DNA of 64,000 bases from Bacteroidota bacterium (GCA_018266775.1 JAFDZS010000008.1:62001-126000), one strand, 5' to 3'; positions 44,020 to 53,665 are shown, counted from the stretch's first letter. A program made the numbers and translations. The notes: generated by a model not told the origin, from the sequence alone.

Positions 44020-44472
44020 ATGGCATTAGAACAACAAATTATGGCCGAAATGAAAGAGGCCATGAAAGCCAAGGATGAAGCCACGCTGCGTGGATTAAGA
44101 GCAATAAAAGCAGAGATCATTAAAGCCAAAACAGAACCAGGCGCCAACGGCGAAATTGATGAAGCCACTGAACTTAAGTTTTTACAAAAGATGATGAAGC
44201 AGCGCAGGGACTCCCTGGATATTTATGAAAAGCAGGGCCGTGCAGATTTAGCAGCTAAAGAAAAAGAAGAGATGGCAGTGATAGAAAAATTTCTGCCCAA
44301 ACAATTAGATGAAGCAGCCATAAAAGAAGCGGTTGCGAAGATCATTGCAGAAACGGGCGCCAGTTCCCCGGCTGACATGGGCAAAGTTATGGGAGCAGCC
44401 AACAAACAACTGGCCGGCCAGGCAGATGGTAAAACCATCAGCGCTGTTGTAAAAGAACTGCTGGCAAAATAA
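44020..44472 (+). CDS. GatB/YqeY domain protein
   Basis: The 150-residue protein has the YqeY pattern: MAEMKEAMKAKDEATLRGLRAIKAEIIKA, MMKQRRDSLDIYEKQGR, MAVIEKFLPKQLDEAAI and DMGKVMGAANKQLAGQADGK. The family shares a helical domain with the amidotransferase subunit GatB, which binds tRNA; function of the stand-alone protein is unknown. It lies 128 nt after gldC and ends at a long palindrome. Confidence 0.93.
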   Translation: MALEQQIMAEMKEAMKAKDEATLRGLRAIKAEIIKAKTEPGANGEIDEATELKFLQKMMKQRRDSLDIYEKQGRADLAAKEKEEMAVIEKFLPKQLDEAAIKEAVAKIIAETGASSPADMGKVMGAANKQLAGQADGKTISAVVKELLAK

Positions 44473-44516
44473 TGTTGATGCGTCAAGACGGTTGATAACC
44501 GTCAGACGCTTCAACA
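44473..44516. repeat. Long compound hairpin after the YqeY gene
   Basis: Outer arms TGTTGATGCGTC (44473-44484) and GACGCTTCAACA (44505-44516) pair with one mismatch; inner arms GACGGTT (44487-44493) and AACCGTC (44497-44503) pair fully around loop GAT. It begins at the base after the stop codon. No T-tract follows, so it is a mobile palindrome or mRNA stabiliser rather than a standard terminator. Confidence 0.7.
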
Positions 44517-44550
44517 TAAATCATCCATCAGCAATCAGAAATTGTTTTCA

Positions 44551-45087
44551 ATGATCGATATTGTTTTTGCTATACTAATGGTGATTGCCTGCATCCGGGG
44601 TTACCGGAAGGGGTTGATACTGGCATTGTTTTCCATTATCGCATTCATTATTGGTTTAGCAGCAGCGTTGAAATTATCAGTAGTGGTATCGGGCTGGTTA
44701 AATGCCAATACCGGTACCGCAACAAAATGGCTGCCCTTTATTTCATTTGCAATAGTGTTTTTAGGGGTAACCATTCTGGTAATATGGTGTGGTAAACTCA
44801 TTGAAAAAACCTTCCAGATGGCATTGATGGGCTGGGTAAACCGTATTGGGGGAATGTTATTTTACATTGTATTGTATACAATTATATTCAGCGTGTTTTT
44901 ATTTTATGCAGAAAAGTTACAAATAGTAAAACCGGAAACCATTCAAGCCTCACAAAGTTATACATTTGTGCAGCCCTGGGGCCCGGTGGTCATTGATGGC
45001 TTTGGAAAGATCGTCCCTGTATTCAAAGACATGTTTGCGCAATTAGAAACATTTTTTGATACACTCGGGAACAAAATACAACAGTAA
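44551..45087 (+). CDS. CvpA-family membrane protein
   Basis: The 178-residue protein has four membrane helices and the CvpA start DIVFAILMVIACIRGYRKGLILALFS, followed by GLAAALKLS. In E. coli CvpA is needed for colicin V production and envelope integrity; the general role in the inner membrane is unclear. I chose ATG 44551, since the longer frame only adds a TTG start. The alpha/beta hydrolase gene follows 77 nt later. Confidence 0.88.
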   Translation: MIDIVFAILMVIACIRGYRKGLILALFSIIAFIIGLAAALKLSVVVSGWLNANTGTATKWLPFISFAIVFLGVTILVIWCGKLIEKTFQMALMGWVNRIGGMLFYIVLYTIIFSVFLFYAEKLQIVKPETIQASQSYTFVQPWGPVVIDGFGKIVPVFKDMFAQLETFFDTLGNKIQQ

Positions 45088-45164
45088 TGTTCAGGCATAA
45101 TCTTTTTAATGTATTTTGCAGTTCCTGACAGGCCATAACAATCAGAAAACCATTTCACTAACCG

Positions 45165-45938
45165 ATGAGTTACGAAGTTAAACAAGACGGCAAATTCAAA
45201 TACATAGAAGAAGGCGAGGGAGAAGTACTGATGCTGCTGCATGGGTTATTTGGCGCACTGAGTAACTTTCAGGACCTGATTGAACATTTTAAAAAAACCA
45301 ATAAAGTGGTGGTACCACTATTACCGCTGCTCGATCTGGATCTGTTACATACCTCAGTGGGTGGCTTACAGAAATTTGTTCAGCGCTTTATTGAGCACCG
45401 CGATTATAACAATATTCACCTGCTGGGCAATTCCCTCGGCGGCCATGTGGCACTGGTGTATGTATTAAAACATCCTGAAAGAATTAAATCACTGATCCTT
45501 ACCGGGAGTTCAGGCCTTTTTGAAAACGGTATGGGCGACAGTTACCCCAAACGCGGCGACAAAGAATATATTCGTAAAAAAACCGAACTGACTTTTTACG
45601 ATCCTGCTATGGCCACAGATGAATTGGTGAACGAAGTATTTGAGATCACCAATAACCGCTTAAAAGTAATTAAGATCATCGCATTGGCAAAAAGTGCCAT
45701 TCGTAATAACCTTGGGGAAGAATTGAACCAGATCAAGCAGCCTACCTGTCTTATCTGGGGTAATAATGATACCATTACACCACCATTTGTGGGAAAAGAG
45801 TTTCACCGGCTCATACCCAACAGTGAATTGCATTTTATTGATAAATGCGGCCATGCGCCAATGATGGAAGTACCGGCAGAATTCAATGTGGTTCTCGGGG
45901 GTTTCTTAGATAAATTAAAACCTGCTGCAACAGTTTAA
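45165..45938 (+). CDS. Alpha/beta hydrolase
   Basis: The 257-residue protein has the alpha/beta hydrolase fold: oxyanion region LLHGLFGALSNF, nucleophile elbow LLGNSLGGH (Ser90), acid CLIWGNNDTITPP, and His in DKCGHAPMMEVP. All three catalytic residues are in place. There is no signal peptide. Its relatives include esterases, lipases and meta-cleavage hydrolases; the substrate cannot be assigned. It lies between the CvpA gene and the CBS protein gene. Confidence 0.92.
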   Translation: MSYEVKQDGKFKYIEEGEGEVLMLLHGLFGALSNFQDLIEHFKKTNKVVVPLLPLLDLDLLHTSVGGLQKFVQRFIEHRDYNNIHLLGNSLGGHVALVYVLKHPERIKSLILTGSSGLFENGMGDSYPKRGDKEYIRKKTELTFYDPAMATDELVNEVFEITNNRLKVIKIIALAKSAIRNNLGEELNQIKQPTCLIWGNNDTITPPFVGKEFHRLIPNSELHFIDKCGHAPMMEVPAEFNVVLGGFLDKLKPAATV

Positions 45939-46023
45939 CAATTTTTTCTGTCTGTATACTATTACATCCTGCCATTCGTTACATCTAAGAGGCAGGAAGT
46001 ATCCGTAAAACTTTAATACAGCA

Positions 46024-46686
46024 ATGTTAACTATAGAATTCATCAATAACACAATACCCCGTCTGAAACTGCAGGATTCAGTTTATAAAGCACTGCAATT
46101 AATCAACGATTATAAGGTAACACACCTGCCGGTGGTTGCTGAAGAAAAATACCTTGGCCTCATCAGTGAAGATGATTTGATGGATGCTGAAGATGATAAG
46201 ATGCCTATTGAACTGATGCAGGAAATGTTCATTGATGCAGCGGTACATGATAACGAACATTTTTTAACCGCTGTAAGTTGCTGCAACCAGTTTGAAACAT
46301 CTGTTGTGCCGGTTATCAATGAAGAAAGGGAATTACAGGGCGTCATCACATCTGCAGACCTGCTGAAAGCTTTAGGCAATTTTGCAGGCACCAACGAAAT
46401 AGGTGGTATTATAGTACTGGAAATGGAACGCAGCCAGTTTGCCATTTCAGAAATCAGCCGCCTGGTGGAAAGCAACGATGCCACCATACTGCACTTAAAC
46501 ACCACCGTACATCCTGAAACGGGTATGCTTACCGTTTCTATCCACTTAAATAAAAAAGAAATTTCTGCAGTGGTGGCCACATTTGAAAGATATGATTATG
46601 ATGTGATCTATTATTTTGGTATCGAAAATTTCGAAAATGAAATTCATGCCAACTACCGCCACCTGATGAATTACTTAGATATCTGA
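46024..46686 (+). CDS. CBS-domain protein, often paired with NAD kinase
   Basis: The 220-residue protein starts with a CBS pair (about residues 10-125): YKALQLINDYKVTHLPVVAEEKYLGLISEDDLM and later FETSVVPVINEERELQGVITSADLLKAL. The last about 85 residues have an ACT-like pattern with ISRLVESNDATILHLNTTV. CBS pairs bind adenosine nucleotides, so this is a likely sensor of energy or NAD state. It is followed by a BamA-like gene and then nadK; CBS-nadK association is common in Bacteroidota. Confidence 0.88.
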   Translation: MLTIEFINNTIPRLKLQDSVYKALQLINDYKVTHLPVVAEEKYLGLISEDDLMDAEDDKMPIELMQEMFIDAAVHDNEHFLTAVSCCNQFETSVVPVINEERELQGVITSADLLKALGNFAGTNEIGGIIVLEMERSQFAISEISRLVESNDATILHLNTTVHPETGMLTVSIHLNKKEISAVVATFERYDYDVIYYFGIENFENEIHANYRHLMNYLDI

Positions 46687-46765
46687 TTGTATTGCCTTTC
46701 CCAAAAACTATTCAGCAAATCATTATTTCATTTCAGCCATCTATATACCATGATATAATTGAAGC

Positions 46766-48220
46766 ATGCAGCGTCACAAAAAAATACTCATGGGTTTATT
46801 GCTGCTGCTATGCTCCGCTGTACAGGCACAATTGGCCAACCAGGTTACCGCTTCAGCACCTCCCAAACAATTTGCCGATTCATCTGCAAAGCTGCATGTA
46901 AAAGATATTATCGTTAAAGGCAACCGCGTTACCAGGGAATACATCATACTGCGGGAAATACAATTTCAAAAAGGTGATTCCATCATTATCTCTACACTAA
47001 ATACAGAGCTGGAACACGCCCGGCAGCAAGTGTATAACACCTCTCTTTTTACTGAAGTAAAATTTGAGGTTAATGTACTCAGTGCTTATGATATGATTGT
47101 GGTGGTAACCGTTAGGGAACGCTGGTATATTTATCCTATTCCTCAGTTTAAACCAGTAGACAGGAATTTTAATGAATGGATCAAAACGTATAATGCCAGT
47201 TTAAAAAGAGTAAACTATGGCATCAAGTTCGTGGATTATAACCTTAGCGGAAGAAGAGACCAGCTGCGGTTCTATTTTCTCAATGGTTTCAGCAGAGACT
47301 ATTCATTCAGTTACAATGCGCCCTACAGCAACTCCAAATTAACAGAAGGGTTTGTTGTTGGTGCAGGTTATTCGCAAAAAAAAGAAATTCCGTATAAAAC
47401 CACTTATACCGACAGTCTTTTGTTTTATACTTCTGATACATTGCGTACCAAATTTGTTGGTTCAGTATTATACTTTAATATCGGCTACAGCATCCGCAAA
47501 GGGTTTTTCAACAGGCATATTTTTAATGCAGGCTTTTCCCGTATGACCGTAAGCGATAGTTTACTTTTGCCCAAATACAATCCACATTATTTTAATACGG
47601 GGAAAACAAGTGCCTTTATACCTGAATTTATTTATCGCTGGCAGCATGCCAACACGGACAACAATGCATATTCTTTAAAAGGCAGTACGGCATTTATTTC
47701 TTTGGATAAACGGGGATTCGGTTTTACGGGCGGCATCAATGCATTTACTACAGAGGCTGGTTTAAACCGTTATTTCGATTTAGGCAAAAAATGGTACAGC
47801 AGCATCCAGTTGTATGGCAAACTGGTATTACCGTTACGGCAGCCCTATGTTAACCAGCAGGGATTGGGTTATGGCGATGCTTATTTACGCGGCCTCGAAT
47901 ACCTTGTGGTCAATGGTACAGCAACTGCACTGGTAAAATCAACCTTAAAAAAGAAAGTGCTGGACTTTAAAATCCCCATCCCATTTAAGCTCCGCTCACT
48001 ATCGTATATTCCTTTTACCTTTTTTGCAAAAACTTATGCCGATGTGGGTTATTCCTACAACAAGCCGGAGTTCAATACACAATTAAACAACACGCTGCTG
48101 TATACCGGCGGCTTTGGTATCGACATCCTCACCTTTTACGACCTTAACCTGAGGTTTGAATACAGTTTTAACCAATTACATCAAAAGGGGCTATTTTTAC
48201 ATACACAATCTGGTTTTTAG
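46766..48220 (+). CDS. Outer membrane BamA/TamA-like protein
   Basis: The 484-residue protein has a signal peptide (ending near VQAQL), one POTRA domain (about residues 40-130, KDIIVKGNRVTREYIILREIQFQKGD), and a C-terminal 16-stranded barrel region with SYSFNQLHQKGLFLHTQSGF at the end. It is shorter than BamA (about 800-900 residues), with one POTRA rather than five. It probably inserts or anchors outer membrane proteins or lipids; relation to the main BamA is unknown. It lies between the CBS gene and nadK. Confidence 0.85.
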   Translation: MQRHKKILMGLLLLLCSAVQAQLANQVTASAPPKQFADSSAKLHVKDIIVKGNRVTREYIILREIQFQKGDSIIISTLNTELEHARQQVYNTSLFTEVKFEVNVLSAYDMIVVVTVRERWYIYPIPQFKPVDRNFNEWIKTYNASLKRVNYGIKFVDYNLSGRRDQLRFYFLNGFSRDYSFSYNAPYSNSKLTEGFVVGAGYSQKKEIPYKTTYTDSLLFYTSDTLRTKFVGSVLYFNIGYSIRKGFFNRHIFNAGFSRMTVSDSLLLPKYNPHYFNTGKTSAFIPEFIYRWQHANTDNNAYSLKGSTAFISLDKRGFGFTGGINAFTTEAGLNRYFDLGKKWYSSIQLYGKLVLPLRQPYVNQQGLGYGDAYLRGLEYLVVNGTATALVKSTLKKKVLDFKIPIPFKLRSLSYIPFTFFAKTYADVGYSYNKPEFNTQLNNTLLYTGGFGIDILTFYDLNLRFEYSFNQLHQKGLFLHTQSGF

Positions 48221-48300
48221 CGTGATATTGATGTATTGAAGAAAAATCATTTTGTGATTGTCTTTATTTAAAACCATCAAACACCGCTTCAACTCAGGGC

Positions 48301-49179
48301 ATGAAAATAGCAATCTACAGCAGGGGACTGGAAGAAAACCAGCATAAAGAAATCAACCTGCTTTTAAAGGAACTGGAAAAGCATAATGTGGAACCGGTTT
48401 TTTTCCAGGATTTTTTTAATTCCTTTTATTCGGCAGTGGATTTGAAAGGCAAATACTCCACTTTCAATTCCAACGAAGACCTGGATGAAACCATTGAGTG
48501 CATTATTAGTTTGGGCGGCGATGGTACTTTGCTGGATACCGTAACATTGGTACGTGATAAAGGCACACCGGTGTTGGGTATTAATTACGGTCGCCTGGGT
48601 TTTTTAGCCAATCTTGGTAAAGGGCAATTACAGGTTGCTGTGGAAGCACTCATAAATCATACCTATGTAATAGATAAACGAACCATGCTGCATTTAGATG
48701 CCAACGTTCCGTTATTTGGAGATGTGCCGTATGCATTAAATGAATTTACTTTATTGAAGAAAGATTCTTCCTCCATGATCAAAATACATGCTTATTTGAA
48801 TGGAGAATTTTTAAACACGTATTGGGCAGATGGTTTGATTGTTGCCACACCAACAGGCTCCACGGGATATTCTTTAAGTTGTAATGGCCCCGTTGTATTT
48901 CCGGATAGTGGCAGTTTTGTGATCACACCCGTTGCACCGCATAATCTTAATATCCGCCCTATCGTTGTGCCGGATACCAACATCATTTCGTTTGAAGTGG
49001 AAGGAAGAACAGACGGCTTTTTATGTACACTGGACAGCCGCCGTGAATTTGTTACCAAAGAAATTCAACTGGCAGTACGTAAAGAATCATTCGGCATTAA
49101 CCTCATCCGCCTCAATGAAAATAATTTTTTACAAACGCTGCGTAATAAATTAAGCTGGGGGTTAGATGTACGCAACTGA
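48301..49179 (+). CDS. nadK: NAD kinase
   Basis: The 292-residue enzyme has the conserved GGDGTLLDTV motif, the NE motif in ALNEFTLLKKDSSSMIKIHAYLNGEFL, and DGLIVATPTGSTGYSLSCNGPVVFP in the C-terminal half. It phosphorylates NAD to NADP in the cytoplasm. Length is normal. It is followed 26 nt later by a sensor kinase gene. The same strand carries the CBS-domain gene two genes upstream. Confidence 0.96.
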   Translation: MKIAIYSRGLEENQHKEINLLLKELEKHNVEPVFFQDFFNSFYSAVDLKGKYSTFNSNEDLDETIECIISLGGDGTLLDTVTLVRDKGTPVLGINYGRLGFLANLGKGQLQVAVEALINHTYVIDKRTMLHLDANVPLFGDVPYALNEFTLLKKDSSSMIKIHAYLNGEFLNTYWADGLIVATPTGSTGYSLSCNGPVVFPDSGSFVITPVAPHNLNIRPIVVPDTNIISFEVEGRTDGFLCTLDSRREFVTKEIQLAVRKESFGINLIRLNENNFLQTLRNKLSWGLDVRN

Positions 49180-49205
49180 TTACTGCTGAAAGTGTATTTA
49201 TCATC

Positions 49206-50192
49206 ATGCCAAATAAAGCAAGAAAAATCAATTTCATTTTTTTCATTTACTGGTTTTTATTAACCTACATTATTGCTGCGCTGGTGTGGTGGTTCATTTC
49301 TTTGGCTAAACAAAATGAACAGATGGCCGCTTACCAGCTCAATCAATTACAGCCGGGTACCGAACTATCGCAGGTGCAGGCACAGCAAATTCAGCAGCTG
49401 GAAAAAAGAAAAAAAGCGCAGTATATCGGTGAGGGTGTAACCTTCTTCCTGCTTATTATTGCTGGTGCAGCATTTGTGTTCAGGGCCGTGCGCAGGCAAT
49501 TGCGGCAGAGTATGGAACAGCAGCATTTTTTAATGGCGCTTACGCATGAATTAAAAACGCCTATTGCTGTTACCAAGCTAAATTTAGAAACGCTGCAAAA
49601 AAGAAAGCTGGAAGAAACACAGCAGCAAAAGCTGATTCAAAATACCTTACAGGAGGCCAACAGGTTAAATACGCTATGCAATAACATGCTGCTATCTTCT
49701 CAAATTGAAGCAAGAGGTTTCAGCATTACGAATGAAGAAATTGATTTGAGTGCATTAGTACAGGAATGCGTTAATGACTTTAAAACAAGGTTTTCCCAGC
49801 GCACAATCAACAGTTTAATTGCTGCAGATATTTATACCGAGGGTGACACACTCTTATTGCAAATGGCAGTAAACAATCTCATTGATAATGCTATAAAATA
49901 TACCCCGAAAGAAACGGCCATTACTGTTACTTTGGAAGAACAAAACCACCTGATCACTTTGCAGGTGAAAGATGAAGGTAAAGGCATTGATGATACAGAG
50001 AAGAAAAAGATCTTTCAGAAGTTTTACCGTACAGGTAATGCAGCCACCAAAGGCGCCAGGGGAACCGGGTTGGGTTTGTATTTGACGCGGCGCATTGCAG
50101 AGCAGCACAATGCTAACATTTCTGTGACAGATAATCATCCATCAGGAAGTATTTTTGTGATCACATTGCATGCTTCCGTTTTAAAAAATTAA
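49206..50192 (+). CDS. Sensor histidine kinase
   Basis: The 328-residue protein has two membrane helices (about residues 9-30 and 78-93) around a short periplasmic loop rich in Gln (about 33-72), a dimerisation domain with FLMALTHELKTPIAVTKLNLE (His114), and an ATPase domain with INNLIDNAIKYTPKE (N box), GKGIDD and GTGLGLYLTRR. It senses the envelope and passes phosphate to the response regulator that starts 3 nt after its stop. Here the kinase comes first, opposite to the pair at 6941-8782. Confidence 0.94.
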   Translation: MPNKARKINFIFFIYWFLLTYIIAALVWWFISLAKQNEQMAAYQLNQLQPGTELSQVQAQQIQQLEKRKKAQYIGEGVTFFLLIIAGAAFVFRAVRRQLRQSMEQQHFLMALTHELKTPIAVTKLNLETLQKRKLEETQQQKLIQNTLQEANRLNTLCNNMLLSSQIEARGFSITNEEIDLSALVQECVNDFKTRFSQRTINSLIAADIYTEGDTLLLQMAVNNLIDNAIKYTPKETAITVTLEEQNHLITLQVKDEGKGIDDTEKKKIFQKFYRTGNAATKGARGTGLGLYLTRRIAEQHNANISVTDNHPSGSIFVITLHASVLKN

Positions 50193-50195
50193 ATC

Positions 50196-50900
50196 TTGGA
50201 AAAAAAATTCTCCATATTACTGGTGGAAGATGAAGAAAATCTTCACGAAGCACTAAAGCTGAACCTGGAGCTGGATGGCTATGATGTAACCGGTGCTTAC
50301 GATGGCGCCGCAGCATTAAAAACCGTACAGCAGGAATTTTTCAATCTTATCATCCTGGATGTAATGCTGCCCGAAGTGGATGGTATTACTGTTTGTGAAA
50401 CCATCAGGCTGCAAAATCCGGATATTCCCATTTTGATTTTGAGTGCACGAAACAGCAGTGCCGACAGAATTTTAGGACTTAAAAAAGGTGCCGACGATTA
50501 TTTGACCAAGCCATTTAACCTGGAAGAATTATTATTGCGGGTGCAAAAGCTCATCAGGAAAAGTGAAAAACTGAACAGTAAAGAACCATTGCCGGAAGTA
50601 TATGAGTTTGGTGCCAATAAAATTGATTTCAAAGCACTATCAGCCTCTTCACCCACCAACCATAATATCACGCTCACTAAAAAAGAAGCATTGTTGCTGA
50701 AACTGCTTATCGAAAATAGAAATGAAGTGGTAACAAGGGAAAAAATATTACAATCAGTTTGGGGCTACAATGTTTATCCCACAACAAGAACGATTGATAA
50801 TTTCATTCTCAGCTTCAGAAAATATTTTGAGGAAGACAGCCGCAACCCAAAATACTTTCACTCTGTAAGGGGCATTGGATATAAATTCACTGAAGATTAA
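50196..50900 (+). CDS. OmpR-family response regulator with TTG start
   Basis: The 234-residue protein has a receiver domain with LLVEDEENLHEAL, phospho-acceptor Asp55 (LIILDVMLPEVDG), Lys in YLTKP, and a winged helix with LTKKEALLLKLLIENRNEVVTREKIL and RGIGYKFTED at the end. The start codon must be TTG at 50196: the preceding in-frame codons are ATC and the kinase stop TAA. It is coupled to the kinase gene by 3 nt. Its stop codon overlaps that of the convergent batD gene (shared TTAA). Confidence 0.93.
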   Translation: MEKKFSILLVEDEENLHEALKLNLELDGYDVTGAYDGAAALKTVQQEFFNLIILDVMLPEVDGITVCETIRLQNPDIPILILSARNSSADRILGLKKGADDYLTKPFNLEELLLRVQKLIRKSEKLNSKEPLPEVYEFGANKIDFKALSASSPTNHNITLTKKEALLLKLLIENRNEVVTREKILQSVWGYNVYPTTRTIDNFILSFRKYFEEDSRNPKYFHSVRGIGYKFTED

Positions 50901-52822
50901 ATTTTATACGAATCCAGTAATTGAATCGTATCAGCAGTTGTATCGTATAAATGCCGGCGTTGTTCCAACTGACCATCTTCAGCAGCAGTCATCGCAAAAG
51001 GTGTATATAATTGCAGGTCAATATCGTTCAGCAGCTGCTGTAATTGTAAAGACGTTGTTACAGGAATATTTCTCCTGTCCAGTTCCTCCACAATATTTTT
51101 TTTGTTGATGGTTTCTACAGGCAATTGCAGTTTTGCGGAGAGATAATTTTTTATCGCTGTGTTTAATTCATGATAAAAAGCAGTACTGTCCTGCCCATGC
51201 AGCAATGCCGCAGCTTTTTCCATCCAGTTTTTTTCTTCAGGTATTAATGCTTTTAGCTTTTCTTCTTCTTCCTGCTTTTTACGCTGCAGTTCCTGTTCTT
51301 TAGCAATGGTTATTTTTTCTTTCTTCCTGTCGTACCGCAACCAGAAAACAAGCCCGCTTAAAATTAAAACAGCCACAGTACCGATCACCCATTTCCTGTT
51401 GCTGATGAAGGTATTCATAAAGCCATCGTCTTGTTTATTATCAGCATAAATTGTATTGGCCTTATGGCCGGTGCCTTTGGTAACAGAAAATGTAATGGGT
51501 TGGGTAGAGTCAGTTTTGTACCGGGCTGATTGGGGATCGAAATAAGCGAATGCAATAGCAGGTATTACATATGTACCCGGATTTTTTACAGTAAATGGAA
51601 TTGTGATTATTTTTTTACCACTAACGGGAACGGATGTCTTATCCAGTTCTTCACTTGTTTTGGAATCAAAAGGTTCAAAACCATCAGGCCATTGTATATC
51701 CGGTGCAATGACCAATTGCATATTACCATCTCCCGCAATCACTATTTGCAGGTTTCCGGCATCATCAGTTGTAAAATTATTTTTTTCCAGTGTTGCGGTA
51801 ACCGTAAATTTTCCAACAGCGCCTTTAAAGCCGGCAGGCACATTTTCAGCGGGCAACGGTTTTACCACCACTGCCGCCGGTGAGCTTTGCAATGTTACTT
51901 TATGATGCTCCACTCCTTCTGCCGGAATAGTGGCTTCTTCAAACTGCTGGAAGATGTCGTCATCCATAGGGTTATTCTTCCTGTCCAGGTAAGCCTCTTT
52001 AATAAAATCAACATCATTTTCCACTTGTGCCGGTTCCAGTTCCAGCGTGCCCGATTGCAGGGGATACAATTGTGCTTTCCGCAAGGTGTACACGTTATAT
52101 TCCCTGCCATTCAGTTTTTCCCTTTTGTACAGTGCATCTTCAGGTTGCTGCAGGTCAATAACAGAAAAGCCGTTAAATGAAGGATTCTTTACCAGGTTAC
52201 TTTCACTTTTTAAACGGGTGTAAAGTTTATACGTTGCTACAACCGGTTCGCCAACATAACAGCTTGTTTTATCAAGCTCCACTTTAACAAACATATTCCT
52301 GCTGATCTTTTCAGCAGGGTTCTCTCCTTTTTTCAGAATATTATCGCGGAATGGTGTTTCTGCGGCGGTATTATTAAACGGGTTAAAGCCCGGAAAGGGT
52401 GCAGAAAATGCACTACCGCCGGAACCACCCTGGCTGATGGTATTACTTACTTTTACGGAAACGGTATTGCTTTTTAACGTTACCCCATCCACTACCGCTG
52501 TCGCCTGCCCGATAGTAAATTTTCCGGGCGCATCAGGTTTTAAAACAAAACTGATGGCCGTATATTGTTTTACATCGCCATTCACCATACTCATCCCGCT
52601 TTCCTGGTTGGGGCCGCTTACCAATGAAAAATTATTGAAACGCGGCGGTGTAATCTGTTTTACCAGTTTGCCATTATCCACCACAAATTTTACCTGCAGC
52701 AATTCATTTTTACTGATTTCCGGTGCAGACACCACCGCAGAAAATTTTACCTGCGCCACTACAATGTTTTGGCAGCAGGCCAGTAAAAAAAGTAAACTGA
52801 TTTTTTGTAAAAAAGACTGCAT
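50897..52822 (-). CDS. batD: BatD-family protein
   Basis: The 641-residue protein has a signal peptide (about residues 1-23, ending near IVVAQ), several beta-sandwich domains (with MFVKVELDKTSCYVGEPVVATYKLYTRL), one membrane helix near residue 495, and a C-terminal cytoplasmic helical region (about 100 residues, rich in Lys and Glu). This matches BatD of the bat genes for aerotolerance. I chose ATG 52822, since the 45 codons upstream look non-coding and lie beyond a -7 box. The other bat genes and MoxR are not adjacent, so this copy is isolated. Confidence 0.87.
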   Translation of the reverse strand: MQSFLQKISLLFLLACCQNIVVAQVKFSAVVSAPEISKNELLQVKFVVDNGKLVKQITPPRFNNFSLVSGPNQESGMSMVNGDVKQYTAISFVLKPDAPGKFTIGQATAVVDGVTLKSNTVSVKVSNTISQGGSGGSAFSAPFPGFNPFNNTAAETPFRDNILKKGENPAEKISRNMFVKVELDKTSCYVGEPVVATYKLYTRLKSESNLVKNPSFNGFSVIDLQQPEDALYKREKLNGREYNVYTLRKAQLYPLQSGTLELEPAQVENDVDFIKEAYLDRKNNPMDDDIFQQFEEATIPAEGVEHHKVTLQSSPAAVVVKPLPAENVPAGFKGAVGKFTVTATLEKNNFTTDDAGNLQIVIAGDGNMQLVIAPDIQWPDGFEPFDSKTSEELDKTSVPVSGKKIITIPFTVKNPGTYVIPAIAFAYFDPQSARYKTDSTQPITFSVTKGTGHKANTIYADNKQDDGFMNTFISNRKWVIGTVAVLILSGLVFWLRYDRKKEKITIAKEQELQRKKQEEEEKLKALIPEEKNWMEKAAALLHGQDSTAFYHELNTAIKNYLSAKLQLPVETINKKNIVEELDRRNIPVTTSLQLQQLLNDIDLQLYTPFAMTAAEDGQLEQRRHLYDTTADTIQLLDSYKI

Positions 52823-52833
52823 AAATAGTACTG

Positions 52834-52841
52834 CAAATGTA
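52834..52841 (-). promoter_or_regulatory. -7 box TACATTTG of batD
   Basis: On the minus strand TACATTTG matches TAnnTTTG and ends 11 nt before the ATG. No -33 TTG at the expected distance. Confidence 0.45.
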
Positions 52842-52911
52842 GACCTTAATACAGTGATGCCATTGCAATATGCGATGAACGGTTTTAAAAATCTGTTAAT
52901 ACACAATGCAT

Positions 52912-53607
52912 TTACAAATCGCCCAGCTGTGGCCGCAGTACAATCTGCTCTGCGCATGCAGCCATACTGAGCCGGGCTGCCGCCAATACCATTTTAGCTA
53001 CGTCATCAGCCTCCATGATGCGTTGGTTCCGGTTATCAAAATTGCCCCATGAATCGGTAAACACAGCACCGGGATATACAGCAGTAACTTTTATACCAAA
53101 CGCTTTCATTTCTTCCCTTAAATTCTTACTGAAGCCATCCAGCGCAAATTTGCTGATGCTGTATGCACCTCCATTTTCATAAGCCTGTAATGAGGCAATG
53201 GAACACATGTTGAATATGTGGCCAGATTTGCGTTGCATCATACCGGGTAATACACTGCGGGTTACATGATAGGCGCTGTAGAGGTTGGTAGCCATCTGGC
53301 TTTCCAACACGCCTTCGGGTTCATTATGCACACTGCCGGGCTCAAAACTGCCGGCATTATTGACCAAAATATCTACAGTTGTATTCAGGCTGTTGATCCA
53401 TTCGCCCAATGCTTTTGCATTAACAGCAATATCAAATGCTTTTGCTTTAATATTTACCGAAGGAAACTGGGTTTGTAATTCAGCCACTGTATTATACAAT
53501 GCCACTTCATTTTTACTGCTGAGGATAAGATGGTAACCATTTGCTGCAAAAGTTGCCGCAATGGCTTTACCAATTCCCCTTGATGCACCGGTAATAACTA
53601 CATTCAT
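52912..53607 (-). CDS. Short-chain dehydrogenase/reductase
   Basis: The 231-residue enzyme has the SDR marks: cofactor motif VITGASRGIGKAIA (TGxxxGIG), NNAG in ILVNNAGSFE, catalytic Ser in NMCSIASLQAYEN, and YSISKFALDGF (YxxxK). The adenine-binding region and length fit the classical SDR family. It probably acts on a ketone or hydroxyl group with NAD(P). Substrate unknown. It precedes batD on the same strand with an 89-nt gap and is divergent from the YjjG gene. Confidence 0.94.
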   Translation of the reverse strand: MNVVITGASRGIGKAIAATFAANGYHLILSSKNEVALYNTVAELQTQFPSVNIKAKAFDIAVNAKALGEWINSLNTTVDILVNNAGSFEPGSVHNEPEGVLESQMATNLYSAYHVTRSVLPGMMQRKSGHIFNMCSIASLQAYENGGAYSISKFALDGFSKNLREEMKAFGIKVTAVYPGAVFTDSWGNFDNRNQRIMEADDVAKMVLAAARLSMAACAEQIVLRPQLGDL

Positions 53608-53665
53608 AAATATTAATTATTTCGCTTTTCTTTGCAAATCTACAATCGCAAAGCCACATCGTATC

